A stretch of 64,000 bases of DNA from Arthonia radiata (GCA_002989075.1 PSQN01000006.1:1687018-1751017), one strand, 5' to 3'; shown: positions 22,508-33,560, counted from the first letter of the stretch. The notes: generated by a model not told the origin, from the letters alone. Translations and numbers: made by a program.

Positions 22508-23424
22508 GGTGAAAAGTCAAGCAGACCGGCCGAGCCCCAGCGAGAGATTACTTATGCCAATGATTGTCTTTTATGGAGATCAAGTAGCTGGCGAAGGAGC
22601 AAGTCTTTCAGTGCCTTAGCTCATTTATACTACGTGCAGGCTCTTCAGCAGCCAACGCCGCTGCGAACCGTGGGGCTAAGCAAACGCAAGTCACAAACAG
22701 TACAATGTACATGGGACGGAGCTGCGTGGTTGATGATGAACATCTTTACCGTGACTTGGCGTATCTGTTACACGTGTCGGATTGCACGCGAACATGGACC
22801 GCATACTCGTTTGCTAATCGACAGAGCTTTTGCAGTTCTCAAGGCCTTTAGATGGACTTGATACAAAGGCTTGCAATGTGTTTGGTCTCTCATTATGCGT
22901 CGATGGCGATTGATCCTATCGCGCGCCTCACCTTCCTTCAACAGCACTAGCAGTAGGACATACGAATTATTTGAGAGCTTACGCGGTCAGCAGAAGGAGC
23001 CGATAGAATGACTTGCGCGATTCCAAGGGGAGTCCGCGCTCGTTCAGGCAACGGTGTACCTATAGGTAGTCCGGAGAACAGCCGAAGGGTGAGGACTTGT
23101 GGCCGCACGGGCCATCTAACACAGATCCGATTGCCCCCGACTCCGGACCCCGCTCGGTTTTGTGTTGAGTCCCCCGACTAGACACCTAGGCCTTTCGCTC
23201 CCCATTGCTTTTCCAACTTGTTCTTATAGATTTGCTTTGCTCGCTTATACCTTTTGCAGTCTTTGCGCTCACCTGTCACCTCATTCTTAGCCTTTATCAC
23301 CACTTCCACAAGAACCTCCCGCATCATTCTATCAAGATGATGTAACTCGGCGTGGAGACTGGTCTCAACCAGCTAGTTTTCTTTCCCTCCACGCCCTCCC
23401 TAGAACAACCTCCGGCGCATTGCG
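22508..23424. other. Divergent intergenic region, PfkB kinase and ADK2
   Basis: 917 bp between divergent starts at 22507 and 23425. A 147-codon plus-strand frame (22418-22861) overlaps the PfkB first exon antisense and looks like a shadow. The 3' half before ADK2 is C/T-rich, as in leaders. Nothing else is recognised. Confidence 0.35.
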
Positions 23425-24258
23425 ATGCGCTTGGCAAAAGCGGCGCGCGTCATTCTTGTCGGAGCTCCAGGCGTCGGCAAAGGCACCCAGGCGGACCGCC
23501 TGCTCAAGCGCTATGCCCAGCTCTCGGCGATCACCTCCGGGGATTTGTTGCGTGCCAATGTGCGAAATAAGACTCCACTTGGTTCGTGTAATTGGTACTA
23601 GAAAGGCTCCGGGGCTACACTGACTGTAAGAATAGGCATACAAGCCCAACAGCTCATGAAACAGGGCGCACTCGTCCCTGATGCCATGATACTCCGCTTG
23701 ATCCGCAATGAGCTCATGACCCGTGGCTGGCTCAAGCCAGCGCCCGGACAAGAGTCGACAGTACTGTTTGGAGGTTCGGCGCAATCGCAAGCATCGGTGG
23801 AACTCGCGCTGAATGTGCAAGTCACACCAACGGACGATCCCAATGCTTCATACATCCTTGACGGCTTCCCGCGCAACGCCGCCCAAGCTGCGCAGCTTGA
23901 TGAGCTTGTCCCGGTCAATATGGTCGCGCATATTCACACGCCCAACGAGATCGTGCTCGAGCGAATAGCCAATCGTTGGGTGCATGCGCCTTCAGGGCGC
24001 GTCTATAACACGACGTTTAACCCGCCGAAGGTAGCCGGTAAAGACGATGTCACTGGTGAGCTTTTGACCAGACGCGAGGACGACAGCGAGGAAGTTTGGG
24101 CGAAGCGACTCAAGGGCTTTGAAGAGGCGAGCCTGCCACTTCTGGAGCATTATGACAAGATGGGTCTGCTGTGGCGAGTACAGGGCAACTCCTCAGATGA
24201 GATCAGTCCTAAATTGTACGCTGAGTTCGAGAAGCGCTTTGGAGATGTTGTGGTGTAG
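23425..24258 (+). CDS. ADK2: Adenylate kinase 2 (GTP:AMP phosphotransferase, mitochondrial type)
   Basis: Model: exons 23425-23581 and 23636-24258; 259 aa. The enzyme converts AMP plus GTP (or ATP) to ADP, usually in the mitochondrial matrix. The P-loop GAPGVGKGTQ is at 13-22, AITSGDLLRANV forms the AMP-binding part, and YILDGFPRNAAQA follows. The long lid (RWVHAPSGRVYNTTFNPPK...DVTGELLTRREDD) is of the long-lid AK2/AK3 class without zinc cysteines, and a 30-residue insertion before FPRN resembles other fungal Adk2 proteins. The intron donor GTTCGT is non-optimal, but the joined LG-IQAQQLM sequence is right. Confidence 0.92.
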
Positions 24259-24584
24259 ATGTGTTGGGATAGATATTGGCAGGTCAGACTCATGTACATA
24301 ATGATTCTTCTTCGCACACGACTGGAGCATGTGGTTACCATCCTCACTATTTTGGCACGTGACAACGCGTCACACTTCCACCTGGACGCGTCGATCCACC
24401 AACTTAACAACCGAAAATCGTCTACCATTGCATGTTGCGACAGCGAAAAGCCATTAAGGTTGCTTGAACTTCCGCATGGGCCTTGAAAGACAAAGTGAGA
24501 GCTGCTTTGTGCCTACTCGTGCAACACAGCCCAACTCATGTCCGCTGAATATCACCGGTGGCGGTGACCACCTTGCAACCCAGC
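24259..24584 (+). promoter_or_regulatory. MPH1 promoter region
   Basis: 326 bp between ADK2 and MPH1. It holds a CACGTG box and two ACGCGT boxes listed separately. No gene is seen. Confidence 0.45.
24356..24391 (+). promoter_or_regulatory. CACGTG plus paired ACGCGT (MCB-type) boxes upstream of MPH1
   Basis: CACGTG at 24356-24361, ACGCGT at 24365-24370 and ACGCGT at 24386-24391, ending about 193 bp before the MPH1 ATG. ACGCGT is the MluI cell-cycle box bound by MBF (Mbp1-Swi6) at G1/S genes in yeasts. The same order and almost the same spacing occur upstream of MLH2. Binding here is inference. Confidence 0.6.
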
Positions 24585-27500
24585 ATGTTCACCAGCGAGT
24601 GAGTACTCACATCATATTGCTAGACTCTTGCTGACGCTCTCAGTGTCGAGTCATCCGATGATGCTTTTGATCCATCGCCAATTCCTGCCAAACGGCGCCG
24701 CATATCGACCGCCTCCACGGAACAAGAAAACAGAGTGCCGACAAGAGGCAGGCCGCGTCAGGACCAGGCTCCAAAAAGCGATGCAAAACCAAAAGCCCCA
24801 AAAGCCGAGCCCAAGCCCAAGAAACCAAAGCATCGAGTCATCGTCCATGAACAGCCTCAGCCCTTAGAAGATGAGGAGGACACTTTTACCCAGGCTGCCC
24901 AGGGTGATCTGCTTTCCAGTCAGCCGTGGCGATTGAGAGGTCCAAAATGGTCGAGGCCAGCTGTGTTTGTGCCCGCACTCGACGAGCCCCCGGCACCCCA
25001 ACCGCAGCTCCCCAGCCTCCCTCCACCCAACGATGATGTCAGGCCTTGCCCAACGAGATCACAGAGCCCAATGGTGAACACAGCAAGAAGTTCTAAAGTG
25101 TCACCCGCGCCCAGCTCCGGCATCGATTCAGAGGACGATGATGTCCTACCGCCGCACACTGCTCTTATCACAAATGACATTAATAGCAATGTATCCGCTA
25201 ATATCGCAGCGGAGCTCGCAGACCTACCCTCGGACGCGTTTCAGAATTTCGATGTAGAGAAAGAGCTAGCAGATCTGCCGTCCGATGCTTTCATGTCAAG
25301 CTCGAGCTCTCCACAGAAGTCACCGCAGCGGACGGTGAATCAGGAGCCTATTTTCGTATCATCTCAAGTGTCCCCCAACCAACGGCTGAATCTGGCTGCA
25401 CCAAGAAATGCACAAGTACAAATGAATCTCTATGGGCAAGTCGCGAAGAACCAGTCCCATCCAAATGCGACCCAGACCAACAAGCGTTACAACTGGCCAG
25501 CGGCGGAGAAGGAAGAGCCACCCACACACCACAAGCTCAATCAAGTAGCCCTTCGAAGTTGGATCTACCCGACCAACATAGGAAGTATCCGGGACTATCA
25601 ATACAACATCGTGCAACGAGCGCTGTTTAACAATCTCCTCGTTGCGCTGCCGACTGGCTTAGGCAAGACCTTTATAGCAGCTACAGTCATGCTCAATTGG
25701 TACCGTTGGACGCAGGATGCGCAGATCGTATTCGTGGCGCCGACGAAGCCACTTGTCGCGCAGCAAGTGGAGGCATGCTTTGGCATAGCAGGCATACCAA
25801 GGTCCGATACAACTATGTTGACGGGCGGGATTCAGCCTGGATTACGGGCCGAGGAATGGACGAGCAAGCGTGTATTCTTTACGACTCCGCAGACGGTACA
25901 TCACGACTTTCAAAGCGGGATCGCCGACCCAAAGAAACTGGTCCTGCTAGTTGTTGATGAAGCCCATCGAGCGACGGGCAACTACGCCTATGTACAGCTC
26001 GTGAAGTTTATCCGCCGCTTCAACCCTAGCTTCCGCGTTCTCGCCTTGACAGCGACGCCTGGCAACAGTGTCGAAGGTGTGCAGGAAGTCATCAACGGGC
26101 TTGACATTGCTCGGGTGGAGATTCGAACCGAGACGTCACTCGACATTCGACAGTACGTCCATCAAAGGAAGACAGACCGCAAAGTTTTTTCGAGCACTGA
26201 GGAGATGGATATGATCATGGATTGGTTTAGCAAGTCTCTCCAGCCCGTGGTCAATATACTGGTTGGCCAGAATGCATATTGGGAGCGTGATCCCCTCAAG
26301 ATCACACCGTTTGGTCTCACCCAGGCTCGCAGCAAGTGGATGGCGTCTGAGACTGGTAAGCGAGCTCACATGGGCACAAAGGCGCAGGTCAACCGGATTA
26401 TCACGGTCCTTGCAAGTTTGGCGCACTCTCTCGAGCTTCTCAAGTACCATGGCCTGGGTCCTTTTTTTCACACGATGAAAGCTTTCCGCAACAAGCTTGC
26501 TATAGCCAAAGGCAGCAGCAAGTACGAATCTATGATAAACGATAACGAATTTTTCGGGAAGATGATGACACGCCTACAATTTTGGATCAATGACCCCGAT
26601 TTCATCGGTCACCCAAAGCTCGAGTACCTTCAAGGGCTTGTGCTAGAGCATTTCTCTAATACAGCCGAACTTCAGGAGGTCACTGCGGAGGGTCAAGCGC
26701 CGCGCGAGACTCGCATCATGATTTTCGCTCATTTCCGTGACTCCGCAGAAGAGATCTGTCGCGTCCTTCGGCGCCACCAGCCCATCATCAAGCCCCACGT
26801 CTTCGTTGGCCAATCCGCCTCGAAAGGGTCGGAAGGTATGGACCAGAAGAAGCAACAGGAGATCATCACGAAGTTTAAGGCCGGCGAGTTCAACACGCTT
26901 GTCGCCACGTCCATTGGCGAGGAGGGCCTTGATATCGGCGAGGTTGATCTCATTGTCTGTTACGACTCCTCCGCTTCGCCTATTCGCATGCTCCAGCGCA
27001 TGGGTCGCACAGGCCGCAAGCGCGCTGGCGCCATTGTACTTCTTCTGATGAGAGGAAAAGAAGAAGACAGCTTCATCCGCGCGAAAGACAACTACGAGAA
27101 GATGCAAGCCATGATCAGCCACGGCGATCGCTTCGACTTCCACGACGACAAGTCTCCGCGCATTCTACCCAAAGATTGCAACCCCAAGCCTGAACGGAGA
27201 CACGTCGAGATACCGGTTGAGAACTCGCAGGCCGCGCTGCCCGAGCCAACAAAGAAAGGACGGAAAGCGCCCAAGAAGCCGCCGAAGAAGTTCCACATGC
27301 CTGATAATGTGAGACTTGGCTTTGTTAAGGCTTCGAGGATGGATGCGTCCGGTTCCGACTCAGAAGACCATAAAACCACCAGTAAGAAGAAAAAGACGTG
27401 CAAACGTCCCGCTATCCCTGAGAAAGACCTCGCGCCCATACCCACGCACGGCTCCGTCAAACTCTCACCCAAAGCTCTCAAAGACTTCGAGCGTACCTAC

Positions 27501-28592
27501 ATGCGCGCACATGGCGAAGGCGAGGACCTGGAGATCTCCTTTCCATCCACCGACACTTACATAGCAGCGCTGCAAGACCTCCAGCCGACGTGTCTGTCGA
27601 AGCACGGCGCTGCAACGAAGAACGCCGTGACCATGATCAACCGCATGCGCGACCTCGATACCCGCACTATCGACCGCTGGGAAGCCAAAGCTCAATCTCT
27701 CGACCTCGACGCACTCTGCGGTCCCATACAGGCACTCGGCCGCACGCCTTCGCCCGTCCCTGGCACCAGTAAAGCCAAAGGTAAAGACAAAGCCAAGGCC
27801 AAGGCTCCAGCACAACCCAAACCCACAGCACCCAAACGCGGCCGGCCCCCAAAAATCGCGACAAGCGCTTCAAACATCACCAGTCCCACTGCGTCCTCAA
27901 TGCCCCCTCCTCGGCCCAAAGCCGCCTCTAAACCTACCGCCGCACGCACCGCCGCACCCAAGTCAAAACCCGCCTCAAAAACCACCGCACCCCAGACACC
28001 CAAACCCACCAAACCAGGCCCCTCAACCCACCGCTTCAGCTACGCCGAGTCCGCCATGGACGCCGCGTCCTCGTCGCCGCCGCCCACAGACCCACGGTTC
28101 GCGCTGCCGACGCAGGGCATCGAGCTGGGGAGCGACGACACGTCTGGCGATGAGGAGGCGGAGGGGTATGCGGATTCGAGTCTACGGGCGTTTGTGGTGG
28201 GGAGTGAGGAGGTTGATCAGAGTAGAGTGCTGGATGGGAGTGATGATTTGGAGAGTGTGGATGGGGAGGGGGATAGTGGGGTGGATGAGGAGGTTGGGGA
28301 GGCGGGTAGTGGCAGTGAGGGAAGTGGTGAGGAGGGGGCTGGTGTGGATGAGGGCAGCAATGGGGAGGAAAATGAGAGTGAGGGAAGTGAGGGAAGCGAT
28401 TTACCAGACGCAGCGGCGCTGTTGAGAGGCAAGCCGATGTTGAAGCCTGGGAAGCTGATGAGTAAGAGCAAGGTTGGGGACGGAGAGGCGAGTCCGGCGA
28501 GTAAGCGGCTGTCGCAGGCTATGGCTGGGGGCAAGGCGCATCGTGGGAAGAGGAAGAGGGTGGTAGTAAGTGATGAGGATAGCGACGAGTAG
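24585..28592 (+). CDS. MPH1: FANCM-like DNA helicase Mph1
   Basis: Model: a 14-nt first exon 24585-24598, intron 24599-24643, exon 24644-28592; 1320 aa. Mph1 is a 3'-5' superfamily 2 helicase that dissociates D-loops, regresses forks and promotes error-free bypass in the nucleus. The N-terminus is MFTSDVESSDDAFDPSPIPAKRRR. Walker A (ALPTGLGKTF) lies near residue 337, the DEAH box (VVDEAHRATGNYAYV) near 443, and motif VI (QRMGRTGRKRAG) near 789, with the Hef/FANCM-type helical insert between. The C-terminus is unusually long: a Pro/Ala/Lys-rich segment, then an acidic Glu/Ser/Gly tail ending in KRKRVVVSDEDSDE. It is convergent with MLH2. Confidence 0.95.
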
Positions 28593-28828
28593 AAGTGGAG
28601 GCTATCGTGTCGGCAGTGTATAGATACGAGCATTATGTGAATCAGCAGCGGCATTAGATTGAGCCTTTTCACTCGATGTTATTATTGGCTCGTTTGCGTG
28701 TGCTGTACATGTCATTCATCATGCCAAATTATCTCACGTTCCTCTTGGAGTACACGTACATATCATACATATCACACTGATCCTTCACATCACTTTCGTG
28801 CATCTGTCAACGCCTGTGTTCAGCACAT

Positions 28829-31537
28829 CTACTTTCCAGCCTCACAAAACCCAGCACCCATCACACCCCCATAAACATCAACAATATCCCTCTCCTCCCT
28901 CTCCTCCTCTTCCAACAACCTCGCCACAAACTCCTCACCCTCCCTATCCCTCAGCCACTGCAAAACCATCTCACGCCATCCGTCCATCTCATCCTCACCC
29001 GGCGGCGGATCCGTCAAACTCGACTGCATCACCTCATCACCCTCTCCCGCCTCGTCCATCTGCGTGCCCCAGGAAGCCGGACCAGCGTCCTCCGACACCC
29101 CAACCGCCTCGAACGTCTCCGCAAGTGGCATCAACGCCGGAATCGACCAATTGATAGGCTTGACGAGACGTCGCAGATTGTCGAACGGTCCTTCGAGAGG
29201 CAGTAGCGCGACTTCAGCCCGCGGTTTGCGCGGAGGTCTAACACCTGCACGCTGCCCGGTGTCAGGCACATCTGGAAACGCAGGGCCCCTCACAACACAA
29301 TCTGGCCGCTGGGGACGTGGCGTCCCACCACAAAAACTCGCCGCGATATCACTTTCGCTCGGATCGAGCTGACTTGGCGTTTCGAAGTCGGGGTGGAGGC
29401 TTCGCTTTCTCGTTGGTGGCGCCCCCATTTGTGTCTGCTGCGTTTGAGCTGGCGCCTGTTCGCGACGGGCTCGCCGTTGCGGGGGTTTGAACGGCGCGTC
29501 GACAGCGCGGCCGACGAACATGTCTTGAATGGACCTGTTCGCTTTCGCCTCCTTATTGGCTTGTGCTCTGCGCGGGGGCATTGGAGGCGATGAGAACATG
29601 CCCAGAGGGCCGTTGTAGGTGTTCGTGGGCTGATCGTCGGTGAGTGGTTGAAGTTGGCGAAGGCGGGTGGCACGTGGCGGGCGACGGGCGTTTTCGAGCA
29701 AAGGGTGTGGCAAGGGGAAGCGGCGATGGGGTGGGAGGGATGGTGTGGCTGCGGGTTCGGACGCCGAGATCATGGTTGGTACTGCGGGTGGGGATCGGTC
29801 TCGGGGTAGTTGGCGAGCGGGTACGAAATCGGTCGTACGTCGTGAATGGGGTCGGTTGGACTCCGGTGGCAGTAAAGGTTGGCTGATAGTATCTTCAGGA
29901 TCGTTTGATGTGACAGCCGAAGACGGTGGCACTGTGAGGCCCAGATCTGAACGGCGGTCAGAGCGGGGCCGCTGCTGTTGAGCTCTCACAGGCGAAGAGG
30001 AGTGGTCTGGCGTCGGCAAGGCCCACGGTGGATAGGGAGGCAAGCTATTCGTCTCGTTCTGCGCGTTTACGTCGCCGTCGGAGAGGTCTTGGAGCGGTTG
30101 AGATGGTGTGCGTCGTGGCAAAGGTTGCTTGCGTGGGCTTATGCGTGCGGTCATCTTGGCAATGACGAAGGGGTTCATGCCTTTGCTTGGAGAAGAGTCT
30201 TCGATGTCGTCCTCCAGGATATCGTAGTGGGCTTGTCCGCGTGTGTGCTCGCTGATGAGGGAGACGTCGTCGCCGCTGTCTTCGCCTGTGTTGTACATGT
30301 TGGGTTGCCAGATGCGGCGCCGTTTACTTGATGGCCGCGGGGTTTCATCGCGGGTGGCGCCATTCAGGTCTTCATAAATCGAGAATGACTGCTCACGTCT
30401 ACTCGCGGGTCTTGAAGTGGCTGGCGACACGGGAGTTGCTTGTGGATAGCAGGAAGCCAACAGATTCTTAACGACTTGCATGATCTTCTCACTGTCCTCG
30501 AATACAACGTCATCTTTGGCAGGCTCGACATTGGCGTCGTATGAGCCAGGCGGACAGGAGATGTCGAGCCAAACGAATGGGTCCTTGACATCGGCGAAGC
30601 GTCTGTCCGAAGACTTTAGTCTCTCCTTGAAGGCGTCAAGAACTTGCTTGAGGAAGCCGCGACTGGCGGATACTGGTCTCGAGTCGACAGAGAGGAAGTG
30701 GCCACCACCACTGATCTTTGATGGATCAGCGTCCACTTTTGGCAAGAAAATCTGCACGGTGGTGCAACCTTCCTCAAGTAGTGAAAAATGACATTGTGAG
30801 GCGCTGCTGTTTCCGGCTACTTTGAAAGCTGCGTCTTCGACAGACGCATTCGGCTTGGGTGCATACACCCAGTTAGCCTTGTCACTCTTGGCCTTGAGGA
30901 CTTTTAGAGAGAAGCGAACAGACGGCCGTGCCATTGCGTATGATTGCATCGTGCTTTTGATCTTTGCAAGCGTTTTCGCCGAAGCCTTTGTGGCGGCCTG
31001 TTTCCTAACTGGTAAATTCCTAAAGATGTCTACCGCACGCACGATTGTGCCGATGGGCTGGCTCGCTGTCTCGCGGCTATGCACGTTAGATCTATGCAGA
31101 CAATATTGAGATCGAAAAGATACTGACCTCGCGATCTCCCCATCTTGTTTGATGTTCAACGCTGACGCGGATATCTCACCCTCAACGCGCGTGGTCACCG
31201 TCAATCCACCGCTGAGCTCGGCAAGACTGGCCAAGGCCTCTCCGCGAAAGCCGAGCCATGATCCGCCTATGGCTCTCAACTCTGCTTCATTCTTGATCTT
31301 GCTGGTACAATACCGCCTGCAGACGAGATCGCGATCCTCAGGCGCGATGCCGTGGCCACTATCTCGAACTTGAATAACATCGAGCGTGTTGGTGGAGATC
31401 TCCACAAAAATGGCCTTCGCGTTCGCATCGAGAGCATTATCAATGAGCTCTTTGACGACCGAATCAGGCGTAGTGATGACCTGCGAAGAGCCTAGAATGC
31501 GTACCGTTTTCTGGGGAAGCGCTTGAATTGAAGACAT
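28829..31537 (-). CDS. MLH2: MutL homologue lacking the endonuclease domain (Mlh2-like)
   Basis: Model on the minus strand: exons 31537-31128 and 31076-28829; 885 aa. MutL homologues dimerise with Mlh1; Mlh1-Mlh2 is an accessory mismatch-repair complex and limits meiotic gene-conversion tracts. The GHL ATPase motifs are clear: VVKELIDNALDA, RDSGHGI and LGFRGEALASL. The intron (51 nt, 31077-31127) has no stop and is divisible by three, but removing it gives the family sequence EIASRETASQPIGTIVR. The C-terminal half is disordered with a final helical acidic region; the DQHA(X)2E(X)4E endonuclease motif of Pms1/Mlh3 is absent, which favours Mlh2. It is convergent with MPH1, about 236 bp apart. 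Confidence 0.85.
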   Translation of the reverse strand: MSSIQALPQKTVRILGSSQVITTPDSVVKELIDNALDANAKAIFVEISTNTLDVIQVRDSGHGIAPEDRDLVCRRYCTSKIKNEAELRAIGGSWLGFRGEALASLAELSGGLTVTTRVEGEISASALNIKQDGEIARSVSFRSQYCLHRSNVHSRETASQPIGTIVRAVDIFRNLPVRKQAATKASAKTLAKIKSTMQSYAMARPSVRFSLKVLKAKSDKANWVYAPKPNASVEDAAFKVAGNSSASQCHFSLLEEGCTTVQIFLPKVDADPSKISGGGHFLSVDSRPVSASRGFLKQVLDAFKERLKSSDRRFADVKDPFVWLDISCPPGSYDANVEPAKDDVVFEDSEKIMQVVKNLLASCYPQATPVSPATSRPASRREQSFSIYEDLNGATRDETPRPSSKRRRIWQPNMYNTGEDSGDDVSLISEHTRGQAHYDILEDDIEDSSPSKGMNPFVIAKMTARISPRKQPLPRRTPSQPLQDLSDGDVNAQNETNSLPPYPPWALPTPDHSSSPVRAQQQRPRSDRRSDLGLTVPPSSAVTSNDPEDTISQPLLPPESNRPHSRRTTDFVPARQLPRDRSPPAVPTMISASEPAATPSLPPHRRFPLPHPLLENARRPPRATRLRQLQPLTDDQPTNTYNGPLGMFSSPPMPPRRAQANKEAKANRSIQDMFVGRAVDAPFKPPQRRARREQAPAQTQQTQMGAPPTRKRSLHPDFETPSQLDPSESDIAASFCGGTPRPQRPDCVVRGPAFPDVPDTGQRAGVRPPRKPRAEVALLPLEGPFDNLRRLVKPINWSIPALMPLAETFEAVGVSEDAGPASWGTQMDEAGEGDEVMQSSLTDPPPGEDEMDGWREMVLQWLRDREGEEFVARLLEEEEREERDIVDVYGGVMGAGFCEAGK

Positions 31538-31848
31538 TGGATCATACTTGACGTTTTCGGCGGATCGGGGAATTAATGCTGCAATTTCGTGCTCATTAAA
31601 TGAAACTCAGCCGCGTGTCTTGCGCAAGAATGGTAATATGTACCCCAGAAGGCACATTCAACGTGAAGTCCTGACTAGTTTGGCATATTAAACGCGTCGA
31701 CGCGAAGGTAACGCGTGTCACGTGTTAAGGGACGCTTCAACTTTTAAGTAATGATGTGCCGCATCTGTGTGATATTGAAGTGGTGAGCGTCGTTTGGTAA
31801 AGCGTATGAATATTGACGTATAGTTGTATAGATTGATCGTTGTTTGTG
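31538..31848. promoter_or_regulatory. Divergent promoter of MLH2 and the DUF202 gene
   Basis: 311 bp between divergent starts. It contains the CACGTG/ACGCGT cluster at 31692-31724. Otherwise AT-rich and without ORF. Confidence 0.45.
31692..31724 (-). promoter_or_regulatory. CACGTG plus paired ACGCGT boxes upstream of MLH2
   Basis: Read towards MLH2 (minus strand): CACGTG at 31724-31719, 2 bp, ACGCGT at 31716-31711, 13 bp, ACGCGT at 31697-31692, ending about 154 bp before the ATG. The layout repeats that of MPH1. A further near-match (ACGCGA) lies between the two boxes. The divergent DUF202 gene shares this region, so assignment to MLH2 is inference. Confidence 0.6.
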
Positions 31849-32676
31849 ATGTCCTCGGAGGATACGAGATGGGACGGTGACGTTTTATGGCTTACCTATT
31901 GGAACTATTTACGTAACAGTGAGGAGCACAATTTTTCCGACCGACCTTCAGACATCTTTGAGTATGACTCGAGCACCATTGGCGAAGATTTCGACTATCC
32001 CTATGATAGTCAAGCAGTCGAGCTTGACTCGTTGACGCCCCACGTATCCCAGGAGAATTTCAACTCAGACAACGCTTGGTCTGAAGAGCTCATCCCGTCA
32101 AACGATGATCATCCACCACGACCGCAATCCCTGCGACGTCTTCCGACTCCACCGTTGGAGGCTCAGCAAGACCACTGCGTATCTCTGCGAATGTTCTGGT
32201 GGAGACAAGTGTCCTTTGACGTACCTCAAAAATGGAGCCGCGACCACCTAGCCTTGGAACGGACTTTCTTGGGATACACTCGTGCGTCAATAGCAATGAC
32301 CATGAATGCCATCTTCATCGTCCAGTTCTACCCCATGCAGATGCAAGGGACCAAGATTGATCGGCCGGTCACATACCCTAAGCTTGCGACACCTCTGGGT
32401 GCTCTTTTCGTTGTTGCAGCCATGCTCAATCAGATCTTGGGCACGATACGCTTTTCGCGCCAGCAGAATGCGATGGTGCGAGGTACCATATATACCGGAA
32501 CGTGGGAGGTTTGGTTGGCCGGACTTCTTGTTCTGCTAGTGAGTTGCTCAGCGCTCCTAAGAAGAGCCTCATGGTTCCCGAACTCGCTGACATCGGATGA
32601 TAAGCTCATGTTGACGCTCTTTGTGACGACACTGCTTGCGGAGCCTGAGGTAATCGAATCGAACTCCGAATTCTAG
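31849..32676 (+). CDS. DUF202-family membrane protein
   Basis: Single exon, 275 aa from the ATG at 31849 (MSSEDTRW). The first 110 residues are acidic and disordered. The DUF202 signature RDHLALERTFLGYTRASIAM begins near residue 132. Three hydrophobic segments follow (SIAMTMNAIFIVQFY, ALFVVAAMLNQILGTI, VWLAGLLVLLVSCSALL). The domain is shared with the membrane part of the Vtc1/VTC family and bacterial YidH, but no polyphosphate polymerase or SPX domain is present here. The site of action is probably an internal or plasma membrane; function unknown. It is divergent from MLH2. Confidence 0.75.
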   Translation: MSSEDTRWDGDVLWLTYWNYLRNSEEHNFSDRPSDIFEYDSSTIGEDFDYPYDSQAVELDSLTPHVSQENFNSDNAWSEELIPSNDDHPPRPQSLRRLPTPPLEAQQDHCVSLRMFWWRQVSFDVPQKWSRDHLALERTFLGYTRASIAMTMNAIFIVQFYPMQMQGTKIDRPVTYPKLATPLGALFVVAAMLNQILGTIRFSRQQNAMVRGTIYTGTWEVWLAGLLVLLVSCSALLRRASWFPNSLTSDDKLMLTLFVTTLLAEPEVIESNSEF

Positions 32677-33560
32677 CGGTCAGCGTTGCTGGGGATCGGG
32701 AGTTGAACGACAAAGCATGATATTATCTGATCGAGTGGAAGCAAGGTTCTCTGGGCGTGGGACGCTCGCAGCTTGCCTCTTGAGCACGACCACAAAAGTA
32801 CCAGCAGGTCCGGAAACGCGGGGCTATGGGAGTGGGACGCCAGAGAACGGTGACTATGGCAGCTCTGGGAACGCCTGCGGTCGCAATCGACAGATGAAAC
32901 GAGGTTGTCCGTAGGTTGAAAGACGAATGCAGTAGCGCGGGGCTCGGCATAGGATCTATCAAGCATTGCGATTGCCGAAACAGATCAATGATCGTGAATA
33001 TAAGCGATCTCTTAGTTAATGTGAAGCCCCTGCGCAGGATCGCGTTTACAATGAGGAGTCTCTTTCGATCTCCAGGTGATCAGCATGCAACAATCACCAA
33101 CCGAGCTCGGTTGTATGATCATAAACCCTGTGAAAAGGTTGTCCGTAGATGTTGATGTGATGTAACACATCTAGACATGCGAGCAAATTTTGCTGCGGAT
33201 ATCGCATCTCTACTGTTGTGGTGCAGTAGCTGTGGTACTACTTGAGCGGTTGGGGGTAGACTGAAACGCTTTAGGAAAGCGTATGCGAGGTGAATAGATT
33301 GACGGTTGATTGATGCGGCCAGAAATAGTCGATGAGGAATGCACTGTAGGTCGGCAAAGCTGCCAGCGAGTCTTTATCAAGGTCCTTCTCAACAGCAGCT
33401 CAGCCGAGCAAGCTACTCTCGCGTCAGACTCCAGATTGCGATTAGCCTTGAATGCTGTTACTAATCAGCATGCAACATCAGAGGGACACAAGACTGACGT
33501 ACTGTTCTTCGTCGCTGCCTATATTGTAGAGAAGGCTCAACTCCATCACGCTCGGATATC
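32677..33560. other. Intergenic, no supported gene
   Basis: 884 bp upstream of the sugar porter. Short frames occur on both strands but none resembles a family. It presumably includes the transporter promoter. Confidence 0.35.

Noticed and set aside
22418-22861. 147-codon plus-strand frame near the PfkB gene
   Set aside because: Antisense to PfkB exon 1 and without similarity.
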